In this document: piece by piece, positions 29,170 to 39,386 of the stretch
Layout: each line of letters begins with the position of its first letter
How positions within the stretch are numbered: the stretch's first letter is position 1
DNA from: Shewanella eurypsychrophilus
GTDB lineage: Bacteria > Pseudomonadota > Gammaproteobacteria > Enterobacterales > Shewanellaceae
Length of the DNA stretch: 64,000 nt
Assembly: GCF_007004545.3 (NCBI RefSeq)
Contig: NZ_CP045503.2
Location: forward strand, 2,574,501-2,638,500
Reading direction: 5' to 3'
The notes under the pieces: model-generated
Databases searched by the model: none
What the model saw: the letters and a program-made list of their open reading frames with translations, nothing else
Told to the model about the DNA's origin: nothing
Made by a program: the position numbers and the translations under genes

Positions 29170-31968
29170 GTGAAATTTTTGACTCATTTATTTATTGCGA
29201 TTTTTTTTTGTTTATACCCTATGACCACATTGGCCGATGAGGCTGAACCGCTTGTTTTGGTGATGGGGGAGGACAGCTACCCTTACCAGTTTGTTGATGA
29301 ACGTGGTGAGGCTCAAGGGATCTTGGTGGATCTCTGGCTGGAGTGGGCAAGACAAACAGATAAACCCATTATGTTTGTTTCACGTCATTGGACCGATGCA
29401 TTAGACCAATTGTCAGATGGTAATGCTGATATCCATATCGGTATGGCAGCCACACCAGCGAGAAAAACGTTATTTGCATTTTCTGAGGCGATTTCTCATG
29501 TCAGTACCTACTTGTATTTACACCATGAAATTCCAGCGGGGGTTGATGTTTCAATGCTCGAGCCCTATCAGGTCGGCATTGTCGCAGGTTCATCTCATGA
29601 AGCAGACTTGTTAGCGCTTAGCCCGAGAATTATCTTTAAGCGTTATAAGAATAGACACGACCTTCTTCAAGCGGTATTAAACAGCGAAGTGAAAGTATTT
29701 GCAGGTATGGATGGTTACTTAAGAGATAAACAAGTGAATAAACAGATCGTGGGTCTTTTCCCACTATCAAACCGAATTTTAATTAAAAAGATCCCTCTTC
29801 GACCCGCAGTGAATCATGGTAATCAATCTTTGCTTGTCGAGATTAATCTAGGCTTTGCTTCGATTGATAAAGCACGTTTAGACGCTATTGAGGAACGTTG
29901 GTTAGGTATTAACCGGCAACAAACAGGGATTAAAATTGCCACGGCGATAAATCTAGAGCCCTTTATCTCGGTGGGTGGAGACAAGCACCTCCATGGATTA
30001 TATGTTGATTTGTGGAATTTATGGTCTGATAAAACGGGGATACCTATTTCATTTGTTACAGGCGATATGAACCAGTCACTCGACATGGTTAAAAGCGGTC
30101 AAGCTGATGTACATATCGGTTATCCTGAAAGTGAAAAATTTAAAACCGGTTTACTCAGAAGCCAACTGCTCTACCAAGTCAAAAGTCGATTACACAGTTA
30201 TGGAGAGCCGATAGCAGACTTGAACTCTCTTGCTGGAAAGCGAGTCGGTGCTGTCCCCACTGCGCCATACCTTGCTGAGTTAAAGCAGGCTATGCCAAAT
30301 GTTCAACTTAAACTTTATGACTCGGTCACTGCGATGATAGAAGCTGCAAAAGATGGTCATATTGGCAGTTTCGTGGCTTCAGCATCGTGGACACATCATT
30401 ACTTAGTTCTCAATGATGTATGGTCACAATTTTATGCCTACCCTGATTTGGAATTTGTGACTGATATATATGTATTGACGAATCATACTAGTCCAGGTTT
30501 ATCTAAGCGGATAAAAGCAGGTTTCGAATTAATTGATTTTCAAGAGTTTAAAGAGATCGAGCGTAAATGGATTTTAAATGCGAGAGACCGCATATTCGAC
30601 GCTCAGATGAACTCACTGTCATTTTCTCAAGAACAAGAAGCTTATTTACAGTCATTGTCTAGTCTGAGAATTGGCTACTTAAAAGCTTGGAAACCGATGG
30701 AGTTTACCAATGATAAGGGGGCGTTCTCAGGGATTAATAGTGATGTCGCTAGGGTCATCACAACTCAATTAGGCTTAAAAATGGAGGCCATTGAATTTGA
30801 TGAATGGCAAAGCTTGATTGACGCACTCATTAATGGCGATGTCGATATTGCGGGCAGTGTGGCAGAAACTGCAGAACGAAGAAAACAATTACTTTTCAGT
30901 GAGCCATATTGGCCATCACCTTGGGCCTTAGCAACGCCAATAAACACATCGGTTATTTTTAATTTACAAGAACTCTCGGGTCAAAGGTTAGCCATTGTTG
31001 AAGGGTATGAGTTAGTCAGAAAATTAATGGGAGCTGACTATGGTATTGAGCTTGTTTTAGTGGCCGATCCACGTGCTGGATTAAAAGCAGTGATGAACGG
31101 AAAAGCTGACGCTTTTGTTGATAAAACGATTAATATGGCTGCAGAGTTAAAGTTAGGGGAATATGAACACGTCAAAATGTCTGTATTAGCCGATTTTTCT
31201 GATCAGCATAGCCACTTCGGTGTCCATCCGAGTCGCGCGGAGTTGATACCACTCATGAATATGGCTATCGACACGATAAATCAAGGCAGTCGTGAAGTGA
31301 TTTATCAAAATTGGATTGAGACTTTGCCACCTTTAAATCAAGATTCTCAAGTTTTCAAATGGTGTATTGCAGTCATTATAATTTTACTGCTCTTAATTGG
31401 CGGTTTGTTCCTCTTTAGGTTTGCCATGTCTAAGGAGCGACGTAAACGAAAACAGCTAGAAAACAAATTAAATGAGTTAACCCATTTTGACCCGTTAACC
31501 GGTTTCCCTAATCGAAGTTTACTCGATGACAGACTCGAGCAGTCCGTTCTCCTGCATTGCCGTGAGCAAGCAACATTTAGTGTCCTTTTTATCGATGTTT
31601 CAGGCTTCAAGAAAGTGAATAAAGAGTTGGGGCATAAAGCTGGGGATGATTTACTGAAAATAGTGGCCGTTGAGCTCAAATCATGTTTTCGTCGTTCTGA
31701 TACCTTAGCAAGATTTGGTAGTAATGAATTTGTGGCCATTTTAAATAAAACCAAAGATCTTGATCTTGTTTGTCAGGTTGCCGATACGATTCTCAGTCAT
31801 TTGTCGCAAACTTTTGAGCATAAGGGCATAAAATTAACGGTTAGTGCCAGTATTGGCATTGCAATGTACCCTGCAGATGGTGACAATGTGGTGGAGTTAC
31901 TCAAGTCCGCCGATAAATTAATGTATAGAGCGAAACAAAGTGGTGGAAATTGCTACAAATCATCATGA
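29170..31968 (+). CDS. Three periplasmic solute-binding domains fused to a GGDEF domain with degenerate active site
   Basis: 932 residues from GTG 29170 (TTG at 29164 is an alternative). A signal peptide (FLIAIFFCLYPMTTLA region) is followed by three SBP_bac_3-type modules at about 25-260, 262-485 and 495-720: each begins with a strand such as LVLVMGEDSYPYQF or LRIGYLKAWKPMEF and has the GKRVGAVPTAPYLAEL or GQRLAIVEGYELVRKL hinge. One membrane helix lies at about 727-752, then a GGDEF domain with LTHFDPLTGFPNR and FKKVNKELGHKAGDDLL. The signature loop reads GSNEF (850-854), not GGDEF, so cyclic-di-GMP synthesis is doubtful. It is likely a sensor of amino acids or similar ligands. Confidence 0.88.
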   Translation: MKFLTHLFIAIFFCLYPMTTLADEAEPLVLVMGEDSYPYQFVDERGEAQGILVDLWLEWARQTDKPIMFVSRHWTDALDQLSDGNADIHIGMAATPARKTLFAFSEAISHVSTYLYLHHEIPAGVDVSMLEPYQVGIVAGSSHEADLLALSPRIIFKRYKNRHDLLQAVLNSEVKVFAGMDGYLRDKQVNKQIVGLFPLSNRILIKKIPLRPAVNHGNQSLLVEINLGFASIDKARLDAIEERWLGINRQQTGIKIATAINLEPFISVGGDKHLHGLYVDLWNLWSDKTGIPISFVTGDMNQSLDMVKSGQADVHIGYPESEKFKTGLLRSQLLYQVKSRLHSYGEPIADLNSLAGKRVGAVPTAPYLAELKQAMPNVQLKLYDSVTAMIEAAKDGHIGSFVASASWTHHYLVLNDVWSQFYAYPDLEFVTDIYVLTNHTSPGLSKRIKAGFELIDFQEFKEIERKWILNARDRIFDAQMNSLSFSQEQEAYLQSLSSLRIGYLKAWKPMEFTNDKGAFSGINSDVARVITTQLGLKMEAIEFDEWQSLIDALINGDVDIAGSVAETAERRKQLLFSEPYWPSPWALATPINTSVIFNLQELSGQRLAIVEGYELVRKLMGADYGIELVLVADPRAGLKAVMNGKADAFVDKTINMAAELKLGEYEHVKMSVLADFSDQHSHFGVHPSRAELIPLMNMAIDTINQGSREVIYQNWIETLPPLNQDSQVFKWCIAVIIILLLLIGGLFLFRFAMSKERRKRKQLENKLNELTHFDPLTGFPNRSLLDDRLEQSVLLHCREQATFSVLFIDVSGFKKVNKELGHKAGDDLLKIVAVELKSCFRRSDTLARFGSNEFVAILNKTKDLDLVCQVADTILSHLSQTFEHKGIKLTVSASIGIAMYPADGDNVVELLKSADKLMYRAKQSGGNCYKSS

Positions 31969-32138
31969 GAATGTTAGCTTTAGCTAGAAAATCAGTAGAT
32001 TTAGAAAAAATATGATTGATCCTTGGCCGTCTGATGGCTAAGTAGTTTTGTAATCGGCAATATTTTACTATAATGCCGCTTTTGTGTTGATTAGAATATT
32101 CCTCAGCCATAGGTTTGCGGATTAAAGGAAAGAGTTAG

Positions 32139-33920
32139 ATGCGCAGTCAATATTGTGGAGACGTTAACAAGTCTCACGTTGGACAAGAAGTAACCCTAGT
32201 GGGTTGGGTAAATCGTAGCCGTGACCTTGGTGGTGTGGTTTTTCTCGACTTAAGAGACAGAGAAGGGCTCGTACAGGTTGTTTATGATCCAGATTTACCT
32301 GAAGTGTTCGACGTTGCCAGTAGCCTGCGCAGTGAGTTTTGTGTCCAGATCACGGGTTTGGTTCGTGCTCGTCCCGATAGCCAGATCAATGATCAGATGC
32401 GTACCGGTGAGATTGAGATCTTAGGCAAAGGCTTAACTATCTTAAACAGCTCAGCGCCTCTGCCAATTAACATGGACAAGAATCAACATAATACAGAAGA
32501 ACAAAGACTCAAGTATCGTTACTTGGATCTGCGCCGCCCAGAAATGGCTGAGCGTATTATATTTCGTTCGAAAGTGACCAGTGCCGTGCGACGCTTCCTA
32601 GATGGAAATGGTTTCCTCGACATTGAAACACCTATTTTGACTAAGGCTACACCGGAAGGCGCTCGTGACTACTTAGTCCCTAGCCGTACTTACAAAGGCC
32701 AGTTTTTTGCATTACCTCAGTCACCCCAGTTGTTTAAGCAACTGTTGATGATGTCTGGCTTCGATCGTTATTACCAAATTGTTAAGTGTTTCCGCGATGA
32801 AGATTTGCGTGCGGATCGCCAACCAGAATTCACACAGATAGATATTGAAACTTCGTTCATGACCTCAGCACAGGTGATGGCGAAAACAGAATTAATGGTT
32901 CGTGGCCTGTTCCAAGATCTTTTAAATGTTGATCTGGGTGAATTTCCAAAGATGACATTTGCTGAAGCGATGCGTCGTTTCGGATCTGATAAGCCTGACT
33001 TGCGTAACCCGCTTGAATTAATTGATGTTGCAGATATCGTTAAAGATGTTGAATTTGCGGTTTTCAATGGTCCAGCTAACGATCCAAATGGGCGTGTTGC
33101 CGTTCTTTGTGTTCCAGGCGGTGCAAAACTGTCACGTAAACAATTGGATAATTATGCTAAATACGTCACCATCTACGGCGCTAAAGGTTTAGCCTGGATG
33201 AAGGTGAACGATCTTGATAAAGGTCTCGAGGGCATTCAATCTCCAGTACTTAAGTTCCTTACGGAAGATGTTGTTAAGGGATTGCTTGAGCGCACAAATG
33301 CTAAGTCCGGTGATCTGATTTTATTTGGCGCAGATAAGGCAAACATCGTTGCTGAAGCGATGGGCGCACTGCGCTTAAAAGCGGGTGAAGACTTTGACCT
33401 GCTTGAAGGTGACTGGAAACCATTGTGGGTCGTCGACTTCCCTATGTTTGAGCCTACTTCTGATGGTGGACTGCATGCCATGCACCATCCATTTACCGCA
33501 CCGAGTGGCATGACGCCGGAGCAACTTGAAGCCGACCCAACAGCGGCTATCTCAGATGCATATGATATGGTGTTAAATGGCTGTGAACTCGGCGGTGGTT
33601 CTGTGCGTATTCATAATACTGAAATGCAATCCTCTGTGTTCCGTATCTTAGGTATCGAAGAAGAAGAAGCTAACGAGAAGTTTGGCTTCCTTTTAGAAGC
33701 ATTGCGTTACGGTACTCCACCTCATGCCGGTTTAGCTTTTGGTTTAGACAGAATAATCATGCTGATGACAGGTACAAGTTCAATTCGTGATGTCATGGCA
33801 TTCCCGAAAACGACCACAGCTGCGTGTCCTTTGACTAACGCTCCTGGGCTTGCTAATCCTGAACAACTCGTCGAGTTAGGTATTAGCGTCATCAAAAAAG
33901 AAGAAGAAACTCAAGAGTAA
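32139..33920 (+). CDS. aspS: Aspartyl-tRNA synthetase
   Basis: A class II synthetase that charges tRNA-Asp. 593 residues, the bacterial length, with the N-terminal anticodon-binding OB fold ([20 protein letters not shown]), motif 2 region [18 protein letters not shown], the bacterial GAD insert, and motif 3 [21 protein letters not shown] precedes the ATG. A clear terminator follows, so it is a single-gene unit. Confidence 0.98.
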   Translation: MRSQYCGDVNKSHVGQEVTLVGWVNRSRDLGGVVFLDLRDREGLVQVVYDPDLPEVFDVASSLRSEFCVQITGLVRARPDSQINDQMRTGEIEILGKGLTILNSSAPLPINMDKNQHNTEEQRLKYRYLDLRRPEMAERIIFRSKVTSAVRRFLDGNGFLDIETPILTKATPEGARDYLVPSRTYKGQFFALPQSPQLFKQLLMMSGFDRYYQIVKCFRDEDLRADRQPEFTQIDIETSFMTSAQVMAKTELMVRGLFQDLLNVDLGEFPKMTFAEAMRRFGSDKPDLRNPLELIDVADIVKDVEFAVFNGPANDPNGRVAVLCVPGGAKLSRKQLDNYAKYVTIYGAKGLAWMKVNDLDKGLEGIQSPVLKFLTEDVVKGLLERTNAKSGDLILFGADKANIVAEAMGALRLKAGEDFDLLEGDWKPLWVVDFPMFEPTSDGGLHAMHHPFTAPSGMTPEQLEADPTAAISDAYDMVLNGCELGGGSVRIHNTEMQSSVFRILGIEEEEANEKFGFLLEALRYGTPPHAGLAFGLDRIIMLMTGTSSIRDVMAFPKTTTAACPLTNAPGLANPEQLVELGISVIKKEEETQE

Positions 33921-33928
33921 TAAATAAT

Positions 33929-33953
33929 AAGCCGGGGAAACTCGGCTTTTTAT
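33929..33953 (+). terminator. Terminator of aspS
   Basis: AAGCCG at 33929-33934 pairs with CGGCTT at 33943-33948 around GGGGAAACT-type loop bases, then TTTTTATT. It starts nine bases after the aspS stop. Confidence 0.85.
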
Positions 33954-34049
33954 TGCCAGTCAGATCCAAGTCTCATTTAGCATTGATTTCTTTAACTTTT
34001 AACTTCTTCATCCGGTAATCTATCCTCTTCGATATCAAGGAGCATTCAT

Positions 34050-34796
34050 ATGGCAGGTCACAGTAAATGGGACAACATCAAGCATCGTAAAGCGGCGCAG
34101 GATGCCAAGCGAGGTAAGCTTTTTACTAAGTTCATTCGTGAATTAACCGTCGCTGCCCGTGAAGGTGGCTCAGATGTTGATTCTAACCCCAGGTTACGTG
34201 CAGCGATTGACAAGTCACTGTCTAATAATATGACACGCGACACCGTTGAACGTGCAATTAAACGTGGGGCTGGAGAGCTTGATGGTCAGGTATTAGAGAC
34301 CATTATGTATGAAGGTTATGGACCCGGTGGCACCGCTGTCATGGTCGAAACCATGACAGACAATAAGAATCGTACGGTATCGGGGGTGCGTAATGCATTC
34401 AGTAAATCCGGCGGTAACTTAGGCACAGACGGCTCGGTCTCATATCTGTTCGAAAAGAAAGGCATCATCTCTTTCGCTGAAGGAACGGATGAAGATAATG
34501 TTATGGATGCGGCTTTAGAAGCGGGGGCCGATGATGTGGTCAGCCATGAAGATAGCGCCATCGATGTCTTTACTAGCCCAGAAAGTTTTGGTGCAGTCAA
34601 GGATGCTTTGGATGCTGCGGGTCTTGAATCTGTTAACGCCGAAGTGACCATGGTGCCATCGACTAAAGCCTCCCTCGACGCCAGTACAGCAGCTAAATTC
34701 ATTCGTTTAATAGATAATCTTGAAGATCATGATGATGTTCAAGAGGTGTATCATAATGCTGAGATCTCTGATGAAGTGATGGAGTTACTAGATTAA
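34050..34796 (+). CDS. yebC: YebC/PmpR family protein (ribosome rescue or transcription factor)
   Basis: 248 residues. The N-terminus [20 protein letters not shown] and the acidic, helical rest ([35 protein letters not shown]) are diagnostic. Members were first called transcriptional regulators; recent work on YebC-type proteins shows a role in translating proline-rich stretches. Its position directly before ruvC is conserved in gamma-proteobacteria. Three bases lie between its stop and the ruvC start. Confidence 0.96.
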   Translation: MAGHSKWDNIKHRKAAQDAKRGKLFTKFIRELTVAAREGGSDVDSNPRLRAAIDKSLSNNMTRDTVERAIKRGAGELDGQVLETIMYEGYGPGGTAVMVETMTDNKNRTVSGVRNAFSKSGGNLGTDGSVSYLFEKKGIISFAEGTDEDNVMDAALEAGADDVVSHEDSAIDVFTSPESFGAVKDALDAAGLESVNAEVTMVPSTKASLDASTAAKFIRLIDNLEDHDDVQEVYHNAEISDEVMELLD

Positions 34797-34799
34797 TCT

Positions 34800-35321
34800 A
34801 TGTCAATAATACTCGGTATCGATCCTGGTTCAAGGATCACAGGTTATGGGGTGATCAAACGAAATGGTCGGCACCCCGTATACTTGGGAAGTGGCTGTAT
34901 TCGTACGAGTTCAGAAGATTTCCCCTATCGACTTAAACAAATTTTCGATGGGATCTCCGAAATAATACGCCAGTACCAGCCCACTGAATTTGCCATCGAG
35001 CGTGTTTTTATGGCTAAAAATGCCGATTCAGCGCTTAAATTAGGCCAAGCCAGAGGCGCAGCTATCGTTGCTGCAACCAATGCCGATCTTCCCGTTGGCG
35101 AATATTCGGCGACACAGATAAAAAGTGCCGTAGTCGGCACGGGCAAGGCGCAGAAGTCTCAAGTTCAGCACATGGTACAGCAAATTCTTAAATTGTCGGC
35201 TTGCCCACAAGCGGATGCCGCTGATGCATTAGGTGTCGCAATTTGCCATTTTCATACCAGTCAAAGCTTATTAGCGTTAGGCGGAATGGCAAACAAAAGA
35301 ACATATGGACGATATAGATGA
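34800..35321 (+). CDS. ruvC: Holliday junction resolvase RuvC
   Basis: Cuts four-way DNA junctions moved by RuvAB. 173 residues. The catalytic acid in [15 protein letters not shown] (Asp at about 8), the [20 protein letters not shown] block, and the C-terminal acids in [14 protein letters not shown] are all present. It overlaps ruvA by four bases (ATGA), showing coupled translation. Confidence 0.97.
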   Translation: MSIILGIDPGSRITGYGVIKRNGRHPVYLGSGCIRTSSEDFPYRLKQIFDGISEIIRQYQPTEFAIERVFMAKNADSALKLGQARGAAIVAATNADLPVGEYSATQIKSAVVGTGKAQKSQVQHMVQQILKLSACPQADAADALGVAICHFHTSQSLLALGGMANKRTYGRYR

Positions 35322-35935
35322 TAGGTCGATTACGAGGCTTGCTCATCGAGAAGCAAGCTCCCGAGATTTTGATAGAAGTGAGTGGCCTCGGATACGAAGT
35401 CCAGATGCCCCTCACCAGTTTTTTTGAACTACCCGAACTCAATCAAGAAGCGATAGTTTACACCCACTTTGTGGTACGTGAAGATGCTCAGCTGCTCTAT
35501 GGATTTATAACCAAGCAGGAACGGGCTTTGTTCCGTTTGTTGATTAAAACCAATGGTGTTGGACCTAAGCTGGCATTAACTATCTTGTCTGGTATGACAT
35601 CGGCGGAGTTTGTCGCCTGTGTCGAGCGTGACGATATTGCCACCTTAGTTAAGTTACCTGGCGTAGGTAAGAAGACTGCTGAGCGCCTACTAGTAGAGAT
35701 GCGTGATAAGCTCAAAAGTTTGATGGAAGCATCGGCGGGATCTGAGCGGGAATTTATGCTCAAGAGCAACTATACGCCGTCAAAGGTAGTCAACACTGCC
35801 GAAGAGGATGCAATTGCTGCTCTGTTGGCCTTGGGCTATAAGCCTGCACAGGCCAGTAAGTCAGTATCAGCGGTCTACCAGGACGGAATGAGTTCTCAGG
35901 AACTGATCAAGTCATCACTCAAGTCGATGCTGTAG
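35318..35935 (+). CDS. ruvA: Holliday junction helicase subunit RuvA
   Basis: Tetramer that binds the junction and loads RuvB. 205 residues in the three-domain pattern: OB fold at 1-65 ([20 protein letters not shown]), tandem helix-hairpin-helix region ([20 protein letters not shown] and [19 protein letters not shown]), flexible linker, and the RuvB-contacting C-terminal UBA-like domain ([20 protein letters not shown]). It is coupled to ruvC and 36 bases upstream of ruvB. Confidence 0.97.
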   Translation: MIGRLRGLLIEKQAPEILIEVSGLGYEVQMPLTSFFELPELNQEAIVYTHFVVREDAQLLYGFITKQERALFRLLIKTNGVGPKLALTILSGMTSAEFVACVERDDIATLVKLPGVGKKTAERLLVEMRDKLKSLMEASAGSEREFMLKSNYTPSKVVNTAEEDAIAALLALGYKPAQASKSVSAVYQDGMSSQELIKSSLKSML

Positions 35936-35971
35936 CACACTTGTTTGATAGTGCAATTTAAAGAGAGATAA

Positions 35972-36988
35972 ATGATAGAAGCCGATCGTATTATTCATGC
36001 AGAGCCTCAAGGTGTTGAGGAGTATGAAGAGCAGATAGACAGAGCCATGCGTCCTAAATTACTCGACGAGTACACAGGACAGGACGCGACTCGTGCTCAA
36101 CTTAAGGTATTTATTCAAGCGGCTCAGAATCGTGGTGAAGCATTGGATCATATGCTCATCTATGGTCCGCCAGGTTTGGGGAAAACGACCTTGGCCCTTA
36201 TCGTGGCTAATGAGATGGGAGTTAATATTAAATCAACCTCGGGCCCGGTACTTGAGAAAGCGGGCGATCTAGCTGCTTTATTGACTAATCTAGAGCCTGG
36301 CGATGTGTTATTTATTGATGAAATTCATCGACTAAGCCCAGTTGTGGAAGAGATCCTTTATCCCGCTATGGAGGATTATCAGCTCGATATCATGATTGGA
36401 GAGGGGCCTGCGGCTCGCTCAATTAAGTTAGATCTACCGCCGTTTACACTGATTGGTGCAACAACAAGAGCGGGGTCGTTAACTTCCCCTCTGCGAGCAC
36501 GTTTTGGGATCCCCCTAAGGCTCGAGTTTTACAATGTCAAAGATCTCAGTACCATAGTGACTCGCTCTGCCAAAGTCCTCGACCTGCCTATCGATGATGA
36601 AGGGTCGTTGGAAGTGGCAAGACGCTCTCGTGGTACACCGCGTATTGCTAACCGATTATTGAGACGTGTGAGAGATTACGCCGAGGTTATGCATGACGGT
36701 GAAATTAATAAACACGTTGCTGATCTAGCGCTCGATATGCTTGATGTAGACAGTGAAGGTTTCGATTTTATGGATAGAAAACTTTTACTCGCTATCATTG
36801 ATAAGTTTATGGGGGGGCCTGTAGGGCTTGATAACCTCGCAGCGGCAATCGGTGAAGAGAGAGAAACCATCGAGGATGTACTCGAACCTTACTTGATACA
36901 GCAAGGCTTTATACAGCGAACACCCCGTGGACGCATAGCCACTGAACGTGCTTACAAACACTTTAATTTAATCCAACCTGAAAAATAG
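35972..36988 (+). CDS. ruvB: Holliday junction helicase motor RuvB
   Basis: AAA+ ATPase that drives branch migration. 338 residues. Walker A is GPPGLGKT, Walker B is LFIDEIHRL, sensor I in [20 protein letters not shown], arginine finger included, and the winged-helix DNA-binding end [16 protein letters not shown]. Last gene of yebC-ruvC-ruvA-ruvB. I saw no LexA box in the short gaps, although ruvAB are SOS genes in E. coli. Confidence 0.98.
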   Translation: MIEADRIIHAEPQGVEEYEEQIDRAMRPKLLDEYTGQDATRAQLKVFIQAAQNRGEALDHMLIYGPPGLGKTTLALIVANEMGVNIKSTSGPVLEKAGDLAALLTNLEPGDVLFIDEIHRLSPVVEEILYPAMEDYQLDIMIGEGPAARSIKLDLPPFTLIGATTRAGSLTSPLRARFGIPLRLEFYNVKDLSTIVTRSAKVLDLPIDDEGSLEVARRSRGTPRIANRLLRRVRDYAEVMHDGEINKHVADLALDMLDVDSEGFDFMDRKLLLAIIDKFMGGPVGLDNLAAAIGEERETIEDVLEPYLIQQGFIQRTPRGRIATERAYKHFNLIQPEK

Positions 36989-37028
36989 GTCTCTAACTGA
37001 AATTGATTATTTGAAGGGCTGTGCTTGT

Positions 37029-37544
37029 TCATTGCTCTTCAATAATTAACATATACTGAGGGAACTTCTCTCCTGCTGTCGAATTTTTCTTTGCAACAAC
37101 CTTTGCACCAATTTCAACATACTCCCCAGTAATACCAGGGCTGTCTAGACCAAAAATGGGAAAGTTTTTGTAGGTTTTGTTTTTATATCTCAGCCTTAGC
37201 GTTTTTAGATTAACCTTAGCTTCATTAGCCAGCTGACTAAAATTAACCGTGATCGGCAAGTTAGTGTCTGAAGTGATCAAGTACCTGCCTTGGTGGAAAT
37301 CATTATCGAGCAAGGTGGCGTTTGTTGCACCACCTAACGCGCCTTTCCAATTTACATTGACAATGGTACTAGTGGTCAAGTTTTTTAACACTTTTGGATA
37401 CTTAATCGGCTGGATTTCTGTAATAAATATTTGTGAGTTTACTGGCGAACTTAAACTTACGATTAGTATTAAGGCTATGAATAAACACAATTTATTTATT
37501 TTGTAATCTTTGGGTTTAAGATTTAATAATCTTAGCTTATGCAT
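37029..37544 (-). CDS. Secreted hypothetical protein divergent from the pilin-like locus
   Basis: 171 residues. A signal peptide (KLCLFIALILIVSLSSPVNS, cleaved before QIFI) follows a basic N-terminus; the mature protein starts IFITEIQPIKYPKVLKNLTT and ends KKNSTAGEKFPQYMLIIEEQ. The pattern of short strands and a first strand with IxYPKV resembles DUF4402-type surface subunits, but the match is weak. It points away from the DUF4402 subunit gene and shares a 407-base gap with it. A role in the same surface structure is inferred from position only. Confidence 0.6.
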   Translation of the reverse strand: MHKLRLLNLKPKDYKINKLCLFIALILIVSLSSPVNSQIFITEIQPIKYPKVLKNLTTSTIVNVNWKGALGGATNATLLDNDFHQGRYLITSDTNLPITVNFSQLANEAKVNLKTLRLRYKNKTYKNFPIFGLDSPGITGEYVEIGAKVVAKKNSTAGEKFPQYMLIIEEQ

Positions 37545-37951
37545 ATAGACTCTCTACTTCTTATTCATTGTTGATCACCGTAAGCGCATTCACAGAAAGA
37601 ACATTTTCTTGTTAACACTTCTATTTTACATTCCCACAACCTATCAATTGATTACTCAAATACGCCATTTGTAACAAAACCTCATTAAACCACACTTTTA
37701 CTGCGTGAATATAATCACTATATTCAGTCGCTTACAATTTCACTATACCATATGTTGTTAAGGTGTGTTTAATTTGTTATAAAGTGTTGCTAAATATTTC
37801 ATCTTTGATAATGTAAATAGCAGGTACGGTGCTAAGTACCTTTTAAACAGCGACTTATGTGTATCAGGGAAGACATAAATGACGTATAGAACATAACGGA
37901 CGTTCAATTGCATAAGGTAATAAAAACAAGAAATATTCTCTGGAACACATT
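37545..37951. other. Intergenic region, 407 bp, between divergent surface-protein genes
   Basis: AT-rich. It contains AGGTAC-GGTGCTAA-GTACCT at about 37824-37843, a six-pair hairpin followed by TTTT, and a GGA box before the subunit gene. Its length and the divergent flanking genes suggest that it carries the control region of the locus. I see no gene. Confidence 0.5.
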
Positions 37952-38419
37952 ATGAAAAAAAAACTGCTTCTGTCGACTCTACTCGCATCAACATTTTTAC
38001 TTTCTAGCCAAGCTGGTGCAACTCAGCAAACTGGGACAGCGAATTTTAACTTGGTATATCCCATCACAGTGACTCAAAATACCCCTATGGAGTTCGGAGA
38101 TATTGACGTTTCTGTAGATGGAACCTGTAGCCTAGATTATGCAGATACTACCGCTGGTCCGAGCTGTATAGCGGGTGGTGCAACCGCAGCTTCTGGTGAT
38201 TTCACGATTTCCTCTGCCGATGGAAGTGTCACTATTGGGCTTTCAGCCCCAGATACTACGGTACCCGGTGTAACATTTACACCGACCGTTGCTAGCTCCA
38301 CTGTAACCGTCGCTTCAAACACTGCTAATTTGAAAATAGGTGGAACCGTTACGGTTGCCGCAGCAACCGCGACCGCGGGTGCACATTCATTAACCTATAC
38401 GGTTGATGTCACTTATTAA
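37952..38419 (+). CDS. DUF4402-like major surface subunit (putative pilin)
   Basis: 155 residues. Signal peptide with KKKLLLSTLLASTFLLSSQA, cleaved near AGA/TQQ. The mature part is Thr/Ala/Val-rich beta structure: FNLVYPITVTQNTPMEFGDI (the first strand with FGDI is the DUF4402 hallmark), a cysteine pair in GTCSLDYAD and GPSCIAGG, DFTISSADGSVTIGLSA, and a last strand LTYTVDVTY. Such proteins are small secreted subunits that occur with PapD-like chaperones. It is first in a row of four genes (subunit, chaperone, usher-like, second subunit). Confidence 0.75.
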   Translation: MKKKLLLSTLLASTFLLSSQAGATQQTGTANFNLVYPITVTQNTPMEFGDIDVSVDGTCSLDYADTTAGPSCIAGGATAASGDFTISSADGSVTIGLSAPDTTVPGVTFTPTVASSTVTVASNTANLKIGGTVTVAAATATAGAHSLTYTVDVTY

Positions 38420-38427
38420 GCCATTAT

Positions 38428-38490
38428 GGTCCTTATAAAATTCAGCTATCATTTTTGATGCAATTTTGTGGAATAAGGGCCTTATTTTGC
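38428..38490 (+). terminator. Hairpin after the major subunit gene, possible attenuator
   Basis: GGTCCTTAT at 38428-38436 pairs with ATAAGGGCC at 38473-38481 (one G-T pair), extended inward by AAAATT at 38437-38442 with AATTTT at 38462-38467, then TTATTTTGC. A partial terminator here would make far more subunit than chaperone and usher. Confidence 0.55.
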
Positions 38491-38563
38491 TCGTAGTAAG
38501 CTAACCAATAATAAGCTTGAAACACTCAATATGAGATTTCATAGAATTTAGCTGGGCGATATC

Positions 38564-39364
38564 ATGAAACTATTTCTAATAGGCTGTGCTTTAGCCTTTT
38601 TTATACCTTTCAGTGTCAATGCAAATTTGCTTGTATCCCCGACTCGGGCTGAGTTAGATGATACAACACATAAAAGCGCTATTTTCTCTCTTGTTAATAA
38701 GGGGACTAGCACAGCTCGTTACAACATCTATTTTGAAGATAAGGTTCAGTTAGCCGAAGGCGGTTATCGAGTTATTGAAGGCGGTAAGCCTGCTTTATCT
38801 CAATTTGTTCGTTACTCACCAAGAAGAGTGACTCTTGAAAGCGAGCAAGGAACCCGCGTTCGTATGGCCGCTAGAGTACCTAAAGGCTTGCCAGCAGCTG
38901 AATACCGAAGTTACATCGTTTTTCACCAAATACCGTTAGCGCCAAGGGTGTCAAATCAAGCCAATGATGACTATGCAGAGACATTTAGTTTGTCTGTGAC
39001 AGCCTTCGTCCGGATCTCAGTTCCAGTTATATTACGTATTGGCGAACTTGAAGGTGATGTGACTATTGGTGCTGTGACTGACGCAGAGCAGCAAACTAGT
39101 CTTGGTGTCACAATTAAACGCCATGGGTTGCGAAGCACGTATGGGGATATCGAAGTCTTTGTAGAAAAGAACATTGGCGGTGTCACTGAACTGGAAAATA
39201 TTGCGAGTGTTAAAAACGTCGCAATTTACACTGAGCTGGATAGCAGAGATTTCTCTGTTAACTTAACTCGGCAGCTTATTAAGGGAGCAGAAGTTATTGT
39301 TCGTTATTCCGAAAGCAAAAACCTTAATGATGCTCAAATTATTGAAACACGCATGACCCTTTAG
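38564..39364 (+). CDS. Periplasmic fimbrial chaperone (PapD-like)
   Basis: 266 residues with signal peptide (FLIGCALAFFIPFSVNA, before NLLV). The first mature strand NLLVSPTRAELDD and the middle FVRYSPRRVTLESEQGTRVR (with the P-x-x-xxL and R pattern that donates a strand to subunits) followed by AEYRSYIVFHQIPLAP are those of chaperones of pilus subunits. The second domain (about 140-266, FSLSVTAFVRISVPVILRIG) is consistent with this. It should bind the DUF4402-like subunits and deliver them to the usher-like protein encoded next. Confidence 0.8.
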   Translation: MKLFLIGCALAFFIPFSVNANLLVSPTRAELDDTTHKSAIFSLVNKGTSTARYNIYFEDKVQLAEGGYRVIEGGKPALSQFVRYSPRRVTLESEQGTRVRMAARVPKGLPAAEYRSYIVFHQIPLAPRVSNQANDDYAETFSLSVTAFVRISVPVILRIGELEGDVTIGAVTDAEQQTSLGVTIKRHGLRSTYGDIEVFVEKNIGGVTELENIASVKNVAIYTELDSRDFSVNLTRQLIKGAEVIVRYSESKNLNDAQIIETRMTL

Positions 39365-39386
39365 TGGTTTAAATTTGCGTGTCCAT

